The notes under the pieces are model-generated. The model did no database searches and was not told where the DNA came from. It worked only from the letters and a program-made list of their open reading frames with translations. The translations under genes and the position numbers were made by a program. 64,000 nt of DNA, taken from contig JAUVLC010000001.1 of NCBI GenBank assembly GCA_030595925.1, positions 1 through 64,000 of the forward strand, written 5' to 3'. Source of the stretch: Clostridia bacterium. Lineage in GTDB: Bacteria > CBDUZB01 > JAGLHV01. Position 1 is the first letter of the stretch. Each line of letters starts with the position of its first letter. Below, piece by piece: positions 35,220 to 43,441 of this stretch.

Positions 35220-35489
35220 ATGTTAAGAAAATTAGGACAAAGTTATCAAATCGCTTTACCAAAACAGATTATAAAAGAACTTGGACTTAAAGTAAATGAC
35301 TATTTAGATGTAATTACAAAAGATAACAAAATCATTATTGAACCAAAAGTCTTAATTCCCAAAGAACAAGCCTATTTCTATACCCCTCACTGGCAAAAGG
35401 GTGAAAAAAAAGCTAGTAAAGATATTAAAAAAGGTCGTGTTACCAAAACAAAGAACTTAAAAGAGCTATTTAAAAAATTGGATAAATAA
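35220..35489 (+). CDS. AbrB/MazE-type antitoxin
   Basis: An 89-residue protein with an N-terminal swapped-hairpin AbrB domain (MLRKLGQSYQIALPKQIIKELGLKVNDYLDV...KIIIEPK) and a C-terminal toxin-binding tail. Such proteins neutralise the partner toxin and repress their own promoter. The start ATG 35220 has a CAGGAGG ribosome site. The leader contains an AT-rich inverted pattern (ATATTGAAATATGAAATTCATATATTCAAA) around 35171-35200, a plausible operator. The toxin gene follows after three bases. Confidence 0.85.
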   Translation: MLRKLGQSYQIALPKQIIKELGLKVNDYLDVITKDNKIIIEPKVLIPKEQAYFYTPHWQKGEKKASKDIKKGRVTKTKNLKELFKKLDK

Positions 35490-35492
35490 CCT

Positions 35493-35750
35493 ATGCATAT
35501 AGAAGCAACTGCTACTTTTACAAAGCTTTATAAAAAATTACCTTCTAACATTAAAGAGAAAGTAAAAAAAGCTTTAAAACTTTTACAAAACAATCCCTCT
35601 CATCCTTCTTTACGACATAGAAAAATAGCCGGTCAATATGACATCTTTGAAATAAGCATAACAATGAACTATAGAATAACCTACCAAAAAATTAGAGAAA
35701 TAGCTTACCTTAGAAAAATAGGCACACATGATATTTTGAACAAACCCTAA
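35493..35750 (+). CDS. RelE/ParE-family toxin
   Basis: An 85-residue RelE-superfamily protein (FTKLYKKLPSNIKEKVKKALKLLQNNPSHPSLRHRKIAG, YRITYQKIREIAYLRKIGTHDIL). The basic residues of the active face and the C-terminal GTHD motif typical of mRNA interferases are present. It is the second gene of the operon, three bases after the antitoxin. This addiction module is oriented against the eCIS genes and may stabilise the accessory region. The pairing AbrB-RelE is less usual than RelB-RelE. Confidence 0.85.
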   Translation: MHIEATATFTKLYKKLPSNIKEKVKKALKLLQNNPSHPSLRHRKIAGQYDIFEISITMNYRITYQKIREIAYLRKIGTHDILNKP

Positions 35751-35756
35751 ACACAA

Positions 35757-35907
35757 TTCATGCTACATGATTCAAAATTCAAAATACACGATACACAATG
35801 TATGATACAAATTTCAACTTGGTAGCCGCAGGCTTTAGCCTGCGTAATCTTTTTCCCTTATAAACGCAACCTTCCTCCAGAGGCGGACAAGAAAGGTTGC
35901 GGCTACC
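35757..35907. repeat. array and two REP-like palindromes after the toxin gene
   Basis: GATACA-type heptamers (35757-35812); REP palindrome (35821-35844); a second hairpin ACGCAACC...GGTTGCGGCTACC (35864-35907) whose loop contains the insert TCCTCCAGAGGCGGACAAG. Between 35908 and 36059 only AT-rich sequence with AATCTG motifs and a palindromic AGCAGATTTGCTTGCAAGCA stretch is seen. Confidence 0.8.
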
Positions 35908-36059
35908 TTCTTTTATTTTTAATTGCTAATCTTTTAATCTGTAATCTTTTTTTGCAATCTGCAAAACCCTCATTTATACAAGCAGATTTGCTTGCAAGCA
36001 AATCTGCTTGTAAACATTATAATAAACATCAATGCCCCTGTCAAAGAAAATATAACTTA

Positions 36060-36244
36060 GGCTTACTGAAAAATGCAAATCCGCCTCAAGCGAACAAAAT
36101 ATCGACGGAATAGATATACAAATAATTGCATATAAATTTTTCAGTAAGCCTTGATTACACCGATTTTGTCGTACAGGTTTTAATCTGTGTAATCTCCTTT
36201 CTAATCTGTGAAATCAGGGGCTGCTGGTTTTTTCAGCAGACCCT
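36060..36244. repeat. dispersed inverted-repeat element, copy 2
   Basis: Opposite orientation to copy 1. Inverted-repeat part at 36060-36150 (GGCTTACTGAAAAA ... TTTTTCAGTAAGCC), followed by the CAGATTA-like part and the terminal hairpin ending CAGCAGACCCT at 36244, one base from the stop of the next gene. Confidence 0.8.
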
Positions 36245-36245
36245 A

Positions 36246-37091
36246 TCATTGAAACAACTCCTCAACCATCAGCATATTAGTTCCGTGTGTATGCCACCCT
36301 GCTGTACACTCAGTTGCATGGTTATTCTTAACCTGTACATCTATAGTATGCTCACCAGCAGAAATATCCGGAACCAAAATCATATGGGAAGCAAAATTCA
36401 TAGACCAGTTTACACCAATAACACCAGTGCCGCCACTAATATAAAGAACCCCATCTCCATCAATTCTTACTCGCCAATCAGAGGCAGCGAAGGCTGAACT
36501 TCCTCCTTGATAGTGACCCAAACAATCATAATAAACTATTCTAAGTACTGAATTATCGTATTTTTTAGTAAAGTTTAAAATTCTATCCGGATAGGTCGTC
36601 CAACTTGTGGGAGTAAGTCGGTTATCAGGCATCCCTTTCATATAAGTAATGTGACTTTTGGGTTTTTCCGAATGTTCGGCTTTTTCCGAATATAAAGAAT
36701 ATGCTACCCCGGTTAATTCTTCTCTGGGTTTAAGTATTGTTGTCTCTTCTATAATAATCTCTAAATAATATGTTGCTTCATTCCATTCAATATCCGATAA
36801 TGATTTGTTACTACCCAATTGATAATTAAATAAACCATTATTTATCAAAACATCCTGCTGTTCACTGTTCCAAATAGAATTTCCCCCTGCAGCAACATTA
36901 TAAATCTTAAACTCTATTGTTTTTGTTCCGTTAACCGGCTCTCCATTTTCTTTCAATTTACCCTGATAATTAATCTTTCCCGGCAAGCCAGCAAAGAGCA
37001 AAGAGCTTTGAGCATAGAGTAAAAAGCAAAAAGCTAAGAGCATTGAGCGTAGAGTAAATGATACGATCCCCTTAAACAAAATTTTCTTCAT
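36246..37091 (-). CDS. exported tail-fibre-like protein (paralogue 1)
   Basis: A 281-residue protein. Residues 1-34 form a signal peptide whose hydrophobic core (SMLLAFCFLLYAQSSLLFA) is encoded by AGAGC-type heptamers. Then comes a domain starting GLPGKINYQGKLKENGEPVNG (about 35-150), shared almost unchanged with the 312-residue protein at 44198. The C-terminal 130 residues are different and beta-rich, with a HATECTAGWHTHGTN segment. The INYQG domain is widespread in surface and fibre-like proteins. A variable C-terminal receptor-binding part fits fibre-type proteins, but a signal peptide is odd for an eCIS fibre. Free surface protein is the alternative. Confidence 0.6.
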   Translation of the reverse strand: MKKILFKGIVSFTLRSMLLAFCFLLYAQSSLLFAGLPGKINYQGKLKENGEPVNGTKTIEFKIYNVAAGGNSIWNSEQQDVLINNGLFNYQLGSNKSLSDIEWNEATYYLEIIIEETTILKPREELTGVAYSLYSEKAEHSEKPKSHITYMKGMPDNRLTPTSWTTYPDRILNFTKKYDNSVLRIVYYDCLGHYQGGSSAFAASDWRVRIDGDGVLYISGGTGVIGVNWSMNFASHMILVPDISAGEHTIDVQVKNNHATECTAGWHTHGTNMLMVEELFQ

Positions 37092-37112
37092 TTTTCCTTC
37101 CCCTTTCTTTAT

Positions 37113-37230
37113 TAAGCTAAGAGCTAAGAGCTAAGAGCTAAGAGCTAAGTGCTTAATTAATTTAAACTTAATCTGTAATTTCTGCATCCTGTATCCTGTA
37201 TCGTGAATCCTGTATCGTGAATCCTGAATC
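37113..37230. repeat. arrays between fibre-like gene and FlgD-like gene
   Basis: AGAGCTA units (37113-37153) before the fibre-like gene, and TATCCTG units (37186-37230) reaching the stop codon of the FlgD-type gene. Confidence 0.9.
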
Positions 37231-37792
37231 ACCTGATTATCATTATCCTTCCTTTTCTCTTCTCTCCCTGATTATTAGTAATTACATATATATACACCCC
37301 ACTAGAAATATCCTTTGACTTGTCCCACCGATACCTGCCATCTCCATCTGTTTCTTCCAATTCACAAACCTTCTCTCCCGAAATAGTATAAATTTTAATT
37401 TTGGCATAGGGGGTCAGATTGGTAAAAGTAATGCAGGAATGCTTACCGGGTTTAAAAGGAACCGGATAGGCAAATACCTGGTCTAAATTATTTTTCACTG
37501 AATCTATATCCCCGGACAAAGATTCCTGACTTACTCCCAAAAAACCCAGAGATAACTCGTAATTCCCTCCATAAAAAGTACCAACTCCCCCTGGCTGGCC
37601 AAAAGAACTTACCAGCTCAAAATCACCCCCTTTTAAAGCAGCAAGACTTCCACTGGCAATAACAGAACTCTCAATGGAATAATCCCCACCGGTCAAAGAC
37701 CATATCAACCCAGCAACTAAAAATAAAAACAACAATACATTTACCACGACTCTACTAATTTTCCCTACCCGAACACAACTTGATTTAAACAT
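37229..37792 (-). CDS. exported protein with FlgD-like C-terminal sorting domain
   Basis: A 187-residue protein with an N-terminal signal anchor (about 13-34, VVNVLLFLFLVAGLIWSL). A short GGD/GGN-rich segment follows, with repeats of the type GGDYSIESSVIASGS and GGDFELVSSFGQPGG. The C-terminal FlgD-Ig-like domain (FAYPVPFKPG...YTISGEKVCELEETDGDG...SSGVYIYVITNNQGEKRKGRIMIIR) is nearly identical to that of the propeller protein at 53191. Such domains are C-terminal export or anchoring signals in several phyla. I choose ATG 37792 (GGAGGGAAGG ribosome site). Confidence 0.75.
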   Translation of the reverse strand: MFKSSCVRVGKISRVVVNVLLFLFLVAGLIWSLTGGDYSIESSVIASGSLAALKGGDFELVSSFGQPGGVGTFYGGNYELSLGFLGVSQESLSGDIDSVKNNLDQVFAYPVPFKPGKHSCITFTNLTPYAKIKIYTISGEKVCELEETDGDGRYRWDKSKDISSGVYIYVITNNQGEKRKGRIMIIR

Positions 37793-37839
37793 TTTCCTTC
37801 CCTCCTTTTTTTCATGATTCAAGATACACAATACATGAT

Positions 37840-38232
37840 TCACGATGTAAAGATATTATGTTTCTCCTGAACCGACTTAGTAAAATTATAAAGCTTGGCA
37901 CCTAACTCCTTATAACATTCGTAAAGTTCATTAAATATGGACATAGCTAATGATCCTGTTTCACATAAAAGTTCAAGATGTACTTTTGTTTCATCACAAG
38001 AAGCAATAGCATAAACTAAATATTGAATAAATTCATTTCTATGGCGTCTTCGCCCAAATCCTTCAACAATGTTAGAAACAATTGATTTAGAAGATCGTCG
38101 AATTTGACTTCCCTCTTCATACATTTCAAATTTAGGAATATCTTTCAGTGTCATTTTATGTATTTTTACAGCATTTTCTTTTGCTAATTGATATATCTCT
38201 AAATCCCTATAAGACATTGGCTTTTTACTCAT
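37840..38232 (-). CDS. four-helix-bundle protein (23S rRNA intervening-sequence protein family)
   Basis: A 130-residue protein of the four-helix-bundle/S23 family: MSYRDLEIYQLAKENAVKIHKMT, RRSSKSIVSNIVEGFGRR, NEFIQYLVYAIASCDETKVHLELL. These proteins are found in 23S rRNA intervening sequences and also free in genomes; the role is unknown. ATG 38232 has a GGAGGG ribosome site. A copy of its last 19 or so codons is repeated at 39977-40035, so the gene or its end has moved together with the adjoining heptamers. The stop lies inside a TTCACGAT heptamer. Confidence 0.8.
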   Translation of the reverse strand: MSKKPMSYRDLEIYQLAKENAVKIHKMTLKDIPKFEMYEEGSQIRRSSKSIVSNIVEGFGRRRHRNEFIQYLVYAIASCDETKVHLELLCETGSLAMSIFNELYECYKELGAKLYNFTKSVQEKHNIFTS

Positions 38233-38244
38233 CACCACCCTCCG

Positions 38245-38430
38245 TCAATCCATCCTGCATCCTGTATCGTGTATCCTGTATCCTGTATCATGAATCTTGT
38301 ATCCTGCATCCTGTATCCTGTATCATGAATCTTGTATCCTGTATCCTGTATCCTGAATCCTGAATCGTGTATCCTGTATCGTGTATCCTGTATCCTGTAT
38401 CATGAATCTTGTATCCTGTATCATATTTCC
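38245..38430. repeat. heptamer array, TATCCTG family
   Basis: About 26 units with variants TATCGTG, TATCATG, AATCTTG and CATCCTG, filling the gap between the four-helix-bundle gene and the stop region of the 502-residue gene. Confidence 0.95.
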
Positions 38431-39929
38431 TGATAAAACCATAATTTCGCCATATTATCCCTGGTACCGGAAATCCATTTTTGAGAAATCTTTAGAGTAT
38501 CTGATTTGATATACTGAGCATCTACAATATAATACCAGTTTCTCCAACGATTTTTTGTATCCCTTCCCCTTATTGATAAATCTCCTGTTTTCTTCCCATT
38601 GACCGATATTTCTATATTTAAATCTCCGTAAAAATAATCAAACCTGCGAATAAAAAGCAACTCCCTGTTAGGAACAACATTTTTAATCGTCCATTCAGTA
38701 GTTCCTTCAATATACCCCTTTACTATACCTTCTACTTTTTTTCCATCAGGATAAGTAAAACTTTGCCTTCCTGTAAACTGGTCTTTAGCATCTATTACTT
38801 TAAAATTATGTTGTTTTTCAGAATTTTTTTCAGCAAAATCAATTACATCAATCTTAGTATATTTCTTATCTCCGACTATTAAAGTCCTGGGCAAATCCTG
38901 ACTCATCATTTTAATATCATTCAAACCAAGACGCTTTGTTAATAACATAGTCTTTATCAAATCCATAGCTTCTACCTGAGTTCTAAGTAACAATTCTAAA
39001 TCTTCCAAACTATCACTGTACTTTGCAACAAATTCAGAAAGTTGCTGGACTTTTGCTTTATAATCTCCAAAAATAGACATAGTCGAATATTCCCACTGAG
39101 GTAATTTTTTTTCAGCTTCGATAATTTCCCTTACAATTTTATTATCTATCTCCACAATAGGTCTTATCATTTCTATCATCTGAGAAACATTCAGACTTCC
39201 TCCGCGAACCAACATCAAAGATGTAATCGCCGTAATTTGTAAATCTCTTATGGAAGAAAGAGGCATTTCTCCTTCTACTAACATCATTGTATTTTTTGTC
39301 CTGTCTAATGTATGTATTACTTGCTTTTTTAAATAAGGAGACAAAGTAGGTATCGCCATTTTTACCCATGGAACAAAACGAAGATCTATTTCATTAACCC
39401 CTGGTTTCATAGAGTCTTTTACCTCACTTATAATTATCTTACCTTCTTTATCCTGTTCTAAATAAATACGCGCAAGCTCTATAGCTTTCATAGAATCCGG
39501 GACAGTAGCAGTTATTTCGATTTTAGAAGACTCTAAACTTTTCCTATAGCCCTGGTATTTAGGATTGGCTTCATTTACAAAAAAATCAACCGGTGTTTCT
39601 ATAAATTCAATAGTAACATAAAGAAGACGAGGAAGTTTATATTTTTGTAATTCAATATTTTTTATTACCGATTCATGTAAAAATATATCATTCCCTTCTC
39701 CATCAATAGCATATCCGGAAGCAATTTCCACAGTCAAACCCTCCCCTTTCTGATGACTGGAAACTTTTAACTCCCCCTCATATCCAGGCACAATCCCATA
39801 ACCATAAAAAATTCTATTCTGCAATTTCCTCTTTTCAATGTGATAACCATGAGCCTCACTCCAATGATTTTCTGTGGCTACCAACCCTTTAAAAAAATTT
39901 GCCCGTTTAAAACCTTTTAATTCTTCCAT
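38421..39929 (-). CDS. putative eCIS baseplate/fibre protein, 502 residues
   Basis: Not recognised with certainty. The N terminus (FKRANFFKGLVATENHWSEAHGYHIEKRKLQNRIFYGYGIVPGYEG, then EIASGYAIDGEGNDIFL) resembles the N-terminal part of phage and eCIS baseplate/fibre-network proteins that begin with a 'YH..K..L.N...G.GIV.G' pattern. The middle (about 200-330) is helical. The last 110 residues form a beta-rich domain (WTIKNVVPNRELLFIRRFDYFYGDLNIEISVNG) that looks like a carbohydrate-binding jelly roll. It follows tail protein I, where Afp13/PVC13-type fibres are found, so a host-contact role is reasonable. The ribosome site is GGAGGG. Confidence 0.6.
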   Translation of the reverse strand: MEELKGFKRANFFKGLVATENHWSEAHGYHIEKRKLQNRIFYGYGIVPGYEGELKVSSHQKGEGLTVEIASGYAIDGEGNDIFLHESVIKNIELQKYKLPRLLYVTIEFIETPVDFFVNEANPKYQGYRKSLESSKIEITATVPDSMKAIELARIYLEQDKEGKIIISEVKDSMKPGVNEIDLRFVPWVKMAIPTLSPYLKKQVIHTLDRTKNTMMLVEGEMPLSSIRDLQITAITSLMLVRGGSLNVSQMIEMIRPIVEIDNKIVREIIEAEKKLPQWEYSTMSIFGDYKAKVQQLSEFVAKYSDSLEDLELLLRTQVEAMDLIKTMLLTKRLGLNDIKMMSQDLPRTLIVGDKKYTKIDVIDFAEKNSEKQHNFKVIDAKDQFTGRQSFTYPDGKKVEGIVKGYIEGTTEWTIKNVVPNRELLFIRRFDYFYGDLNIEISVNGKKTGDLSIRGRDTKNRWRNWYYIVDAQYIKSDTLKISQKWISGTRDNMAKLWFYQEI

Positions 39930-39941
39930 CCTTATTCCCTC

Positions 39942-39976
39942 CTTTTATTCACGATACAAGATACACGATACATGAT
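39942..39976. repeat. CACGATA-type array before the 502-residue gene
   Basis: Five heptamers (CACGATA, CAAGATA, CACGATA, CATGATT and similar) on the 5' side of the gene. Confidence 0.85.
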
Positions 39977-40035
39977 TCATGATGTAAAGATATTGTGTTT
40001 TTCCTGAACCGATTTAGTAAAATTATAAAGCTTGC
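39977..40035 (-). pseudogene. duplicated 3' fragment of the four-helix-bundle gene
   Basis: About 59 bp closely matching the 3' end of the gene at 37840. On the minus strand it encodes KLYNFTKSVQEKHNIFTS followed by a stop. The similarity begins and ends abruptly next to heptamer sequence, consistent with a copy carried along by recombination between arrays. Confidence 0.8.
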
Positions 40036-40091
40036 CCCCTTTTCACGATACAAGATTCATGATTCACGATTCACGATATAAATCTCAATTT

Positions 40092-40115
40092 GGTAGCCGC
40101 AGGCTTTAGCCTGCG
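40092..40115. repeat. REP-like palindrome
   Basis: GGTAGCCGCAGGCTT followed by TAGCCTGCG, same as the copies at 31073, 32806, 34207, 35821, 45298, 46372 and 59175. Confidence 0.85.
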
Positions 40116-40164
40116 AATTAACTGATTATAAAACTAAAATCACTTTAAAATCTGTAATCTGTAA

Positions 40165-40612
40165 TTCTTTATCCTGTATCCTGTATCCTGAATCCTGAAT
40201 CGTGTATCCTGTATCGTGTATCCTGAATCCTGTATCTTGAATCTTGTATCGTGAATCCTGTATCCTATAATCCTGTATCGTGTATCCTGTATCCTATATC
40301 CTATAATCCTGTATCGTGTATCCTGTATCCTATATCCTATATCCTATATCCTATATCCTATATCCTATATCCTATATCCTGTATCCTATATCCTATATCC
40401 TATATCCTATATCCTGTATCCTGTATCCTGTATCGTGAATCATGTATCTTGTATCTTGTATCTTGTATCTTGAATCTTGTATCGTGAATCCTGTATCCTA
40501 TATCCTGAATCCTGAATCGTGTATCCTGTATCTTGAATCTTGTATCGTGTATCCTGTATCGTGTATCCTGAATCATGTATCCTGAATCGTGTATCCTGTA
40601 TCTTGAATTATA
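40165..40612. repeat. heptamer array, TATCCTG family (about 450 bp)
   Basis: The longest array of this family, about 64 units. It includes homogeneous runs of TATCCTA (40328-40412) and TATCTTG. It lies between the 502-residue gene and the stop codon of tail protein I. Open reading frames through it in both directions are only repeat translations. Confidence 0.95.
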
Positions 40613-41456
40613 TTTCATTTTCCCCTATAACCATTTCCTTTACTTTTTCTTTTTTCTCTTCTTCAGAAACAGCGAAAATAAGAAAATATTTAGTATGAGC
40701 CGGTTTCTCAGTACGAATTATTTCATGAATCTTTTTTATAGTATAATCATCCACCTTTTTTACAGGTAAAGGAACTTTAACCGTAAAACAATGGGCTAAA
40801 TCCACTTTTTCTTCAATAATACTATCCATTCCCACCAGTGAGCCTACTCCAATCTCAAAATCCTTAAAAGGAAAATGGTGCTCTATGATTTCAGGTTCTA
40901 CACCGGTAATTATTTTTAAATAAAGTTTTAATCCTCTTAACGTTCCTCTCCACTTATAAATCTCCACCGCATTTTTTATTAATTTCCTTTTCTTTTCTTC
41001 TGTCCAGTTCTCATCCAAAACCATAGCCATCCACGAAGCAAGCCAGGGAAGAAAAACAGAAGGTGCATAATAAGGATGAAAATAGGTATGTATATTATCG
41101 AGTTTTTCCTGAACACCAGAAAGCAAATGTTGAAAAATCCACAGATAATCCTTTAGAAAATTCTTTCCGTTAAATTTTTGCTCGTGAAATATTGCCGGCA
41201 ACCAGTCAAGATAACTTTTCCGACAAATAGTAACATCTATTGTTTTATCTAAATTTACTTTCTCTCCAACCTCTGGTTTCTGCCTAAGCACAGTATTTAT
41301 TACCCGATGACTTTCCTCATAATAAACATCACCCAGCTTAAAACCGGCATTGTTCATCACCTTTTTTGCCCGTTCCAAAGACAAATTAATCAGATTAGGA
41401 ACAATTACCTTTTCTTTTTTAAAGTCCTTTTTTGAAATATTTACTGCTATAGCCAT
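40608..41456 (-). CDS. eCIS tail protein I (Afp12-like) with N-terminal PASTA domain
   Basis: A 282-residue baseplate protein. Residues 14-80 form a PASTA domain (VPNLINLSLERAKKVMNNAGFKLGDVYYE...VLRQKPEVGEKVNLDKTIDVTI). The rest is the phage tail protein I family (WLPAIFHEQKFNGKNFLKDYLWIFQHLLSGVQEKLDNIHTYF, FLPWLASWMAMVLDENW, RKLIKNAVEIYKWRGTLRGL). PASTA binds peptidoglycan fragments and is an unusual addition to this wedge protein. ATG 41456 has a GGAGGTGA ribosome site. Baseplate J lies 5 kb upstream in the same direction. Confidence 0.85.
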   Translation of the reverse strand: MAIAVNISKKDFKKEKVIVPNLINLSLERAKKVMNNAGFKLGDVYYEESHRVINTVLRQKPEVGEKVNLDKTIDVTICRKSYLDWLPAIFHEQKFNGKNFLKDYLWIFQHLLSGVQEKLDNIHTYFHPYYAPSVFLPWLASWMAMVLDENWTEEKKRKLIKNAVEIYKWRGTLRGLKLYLKIITGVEPEIIEHHFPFKDFEIGVGSLVGMDSIIEEKVDLAHCFTVKVPLPVKKVDDYTIKKIHEIIRTEKPAHTKYFLIFAVSEEEKKEKVKEMVIGENEI

Positions 41457-41474
41457 TTTATTCACCTCCGTTTA

Positions 41475-41570
41475 TTAGCGTAGAGCAAAGAGCTTAGAGC
41501 ATAGTATGATTCAGGATACAGGATTCATGATATAAAATACAGGATGTACTATACATGATTCACAATATAA
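41475..41570. repeat. arrays before tail protein I
   Basis: Short AGAGC units (41475-41502) and CAGGATA/CATGATT units (41505-41570). The rest of the gap to 41696 is AT-rich without visible signals. Confidence 0.8.
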
Positions 41571-41696
41571 TACAAATAACAATTACAAATTTTAAATTTA
41601 GATACTGTCGTAATCGTAGTGTCCGCCATTAAGCATAGACGAATAAAACATAATAAAATTTGATTTCAAAATAAAACCCAAGTACAAATTTATAAA

Positions 41697-43430
41697 TTAC
41701 TTTCCTTTATAAATATCAAAATCTTTTCCATAAGGATTGTCATCCCAACCATCTGATGAACCAGGACTTATATCTTTTGTATCTTTTCCTTTTTTCCCTT
41801 TTTCCTGTCTACTATTAGATAGACCTAACCAGTGTTTTTTATTATGAGGATCTCCATACCAAAATACAGGAGAACTATTCTCTTGTATTTTTATAGTGTC
41901 TATAGCATTTTTTTTAAATGTAGAATGGGAAATTTCAATTCCGTCTGCTTTTTTATAATCTTCACTAAAAGCATTTCCATGTCTTTCTACACGAACTTTT
42001 ATATGTTTGGAATCTTTACCATTTAATTTATCCCAAGCATAATATTTATCAAGCCTTTCTCCTGGACTTTTCCCTGCCTCAATGTGAGCACTCAAAGTTG
42101 CACCCACAGGTTTATAAGCACCATTCTTTTTTTCTAAAACAACGCATATCCACTCCCAGTCATGCTCGTGCGATTGTCTAATTCCAAGAAACCAATGATT
42201 CCATTGATTAAGTGGATAATAGTAAAAACACTCTATTACTGCATAAGGTCTGCCATTTTTATCTTTTTTGTTTGTAACAACATGATAATAAACAATAGGA
42301 GGATAGTCTTTAAAATTTCCTTTTTCTACCTCAAATTTATTCCAGTTATCGTCCCATTTCTCTTTATTCTTATAGTCTTCCGGACGTTTATAAAGATTCC
42401 ATTTTTCTGCATTCATCTCAATATTATCATCCCAATTATCTGACTTTAATCCATTCCAATTATCAGGTTTTGGTGGAAATTTAACCTTAAAATCATACTT
42501 TATAGGATGAACATACGCTTCTTTATCTAATCTAATTGTAGGAAGATACTCCAAAGGATCAAGTTTAATTTCTATTTTCAGATTGTGCTGCATTCCCGTT
42601 TTACATTTTTTTTGTACAACTTCTTTATGAGGAATAAGAATTTCATCACCGAAATAAATAAGGTCTGGATTTGGATGTTCCGATTTAAATTTATTTTTTT
42701 GACAATCATAGATTCTTTTCCAATCACTAAACCCATATCTTTTTGCTATACTTGATAAATTTTTACCTTCTTCGACTGAATGAATTTTACTGATAAATGT
42801 TACTTTACATTCTCCAGAATCAATATCTCTGATATCAATAAAACCATTACTATCAAGTTCACCCTCTTTCTCAGAACCATCAGGAAGAATTATTAAGTAT
42901 TGTTTATTAGATACTGCTTGGTTATCATCTTTATCAAATAACTTAATTTTAATCCAACCAATTTCTATTTTTAGATTATGTTCTGTTCCCGTTTTACATT
43001 TTTTTTGTACAACTTCTTTATGAGGAATAAGAATTTCATCACAGGGATAAATAATATCCGGATTTGGATGTTTTGATTTAAACTTATTATTTTGACAATC
43101 ATAAATTCTTTTCCAATCACTAAACCCATATTTTTTTGCTATACTTGATAAATTTTCACCTTTTTTGACCGACTGAATTTCACTAATAAATGTAATTTTA
43201 CATTCTCCATAATCAATATCTTTGATTTCAATAAAACCATTACTATCAACTTTACCCTCTTTCTCAGAACCATCAGGAAGAATTATTAAATATTGCTTAT
43301 TAGATACTGCCTGATTATCGTTTTTATCGACCAAATTAATTTTAATCCAATTTTTCTTGGGAGGTTTTTTGACTATAATATCTTTTATTTCTTTATTAGT
43401 ATTTGATTTTAATACTTTTCCATTACTCAT
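41697..43430 (-). CDS. LysM-containing candidate effector with HEHDWE motif
   Basis: A 577-residue protein. Residues 28-157 and 158-288 are two near-identical copies of a unit with a transthyretin-like strand set (WIKINLVDKNDNQAVSNKQYLIILPDG...DSNGF), then a LysM (SVKKGENLSSIAKKYGFSDWKRIYDCQ) and HKEVVQKKCKTG. The C-terminal half (about 300-577) contains IECFYYYPLN and the SHEHDWE heptapeptide (420-426) followed by SAHIEAG. This resembles the GHRHDWE motif of NPP1/Nep1-like toxins and the HxxDWE motif of Vps62-like proteins. It directly follows PAAR (11 bp). A toxin carried on the spike is the best guess; the catalytic role is not proven. Confidence 0.6.
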   Translation of the reverse strand: MSNGKVLKSNTNKEIKDIIVKKPPKKNWIKINLVDKNDNQAVSNKQYLIILPDGSEKEGKVDSNGFIEIKDIDYGECKITFISEIQSVKKGENLSSIAKKYGFSDWKRIYDCQNNKFKSKHPNPDIIYPCDEILIPHKEVVQKKCKTGTEHNLKIEIGWIKIKLFDKDDNQAVSNKQYLIILPDGSEKEGELDSNGFIDIRDIDSGECKVTFISKIHSVEEGKNLSSIAKRYGFSDWKRIYDCQKNKFKSEHPNPDLIYFGDEILIPHKEVVQKKCKTGMQHNLKIEIKLDPLEYLPTIRLDKEAYVHPIKYDFKVKFPPKPDNWNGLKSDNWDDNIEMNAEKWNLYKRPEDYKNKEKWDDNWNKFEVEKGNFKDYPPIVYYHVVTNKKDKNGRPYAVIECFYYYPLNQWNHWFLGIRQSHEHDWEWICVVLEKKNGAYKPVGATLSAHIEAGKSPGERLDKYYAWDKLNGKDSKHIKVRVERHGNAFSEDYKKADGIEISHSTFKKNAIDTIKIQENSSPVFWYGDPHNKKHWLGLSNSRQEKGKKGKDTKDISPGSSDGWDDNPYGKDFDIYKGK

Positions 43431-43441
43431 TACTTAAATCC

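Noticed and set aside
40251-40618. Open reading frames on both strands through the TATCCTG array
   Set aside because: They are pure translations of the heptamer (YPVSCIL / QDTGYRI); no ribosome site, no family.
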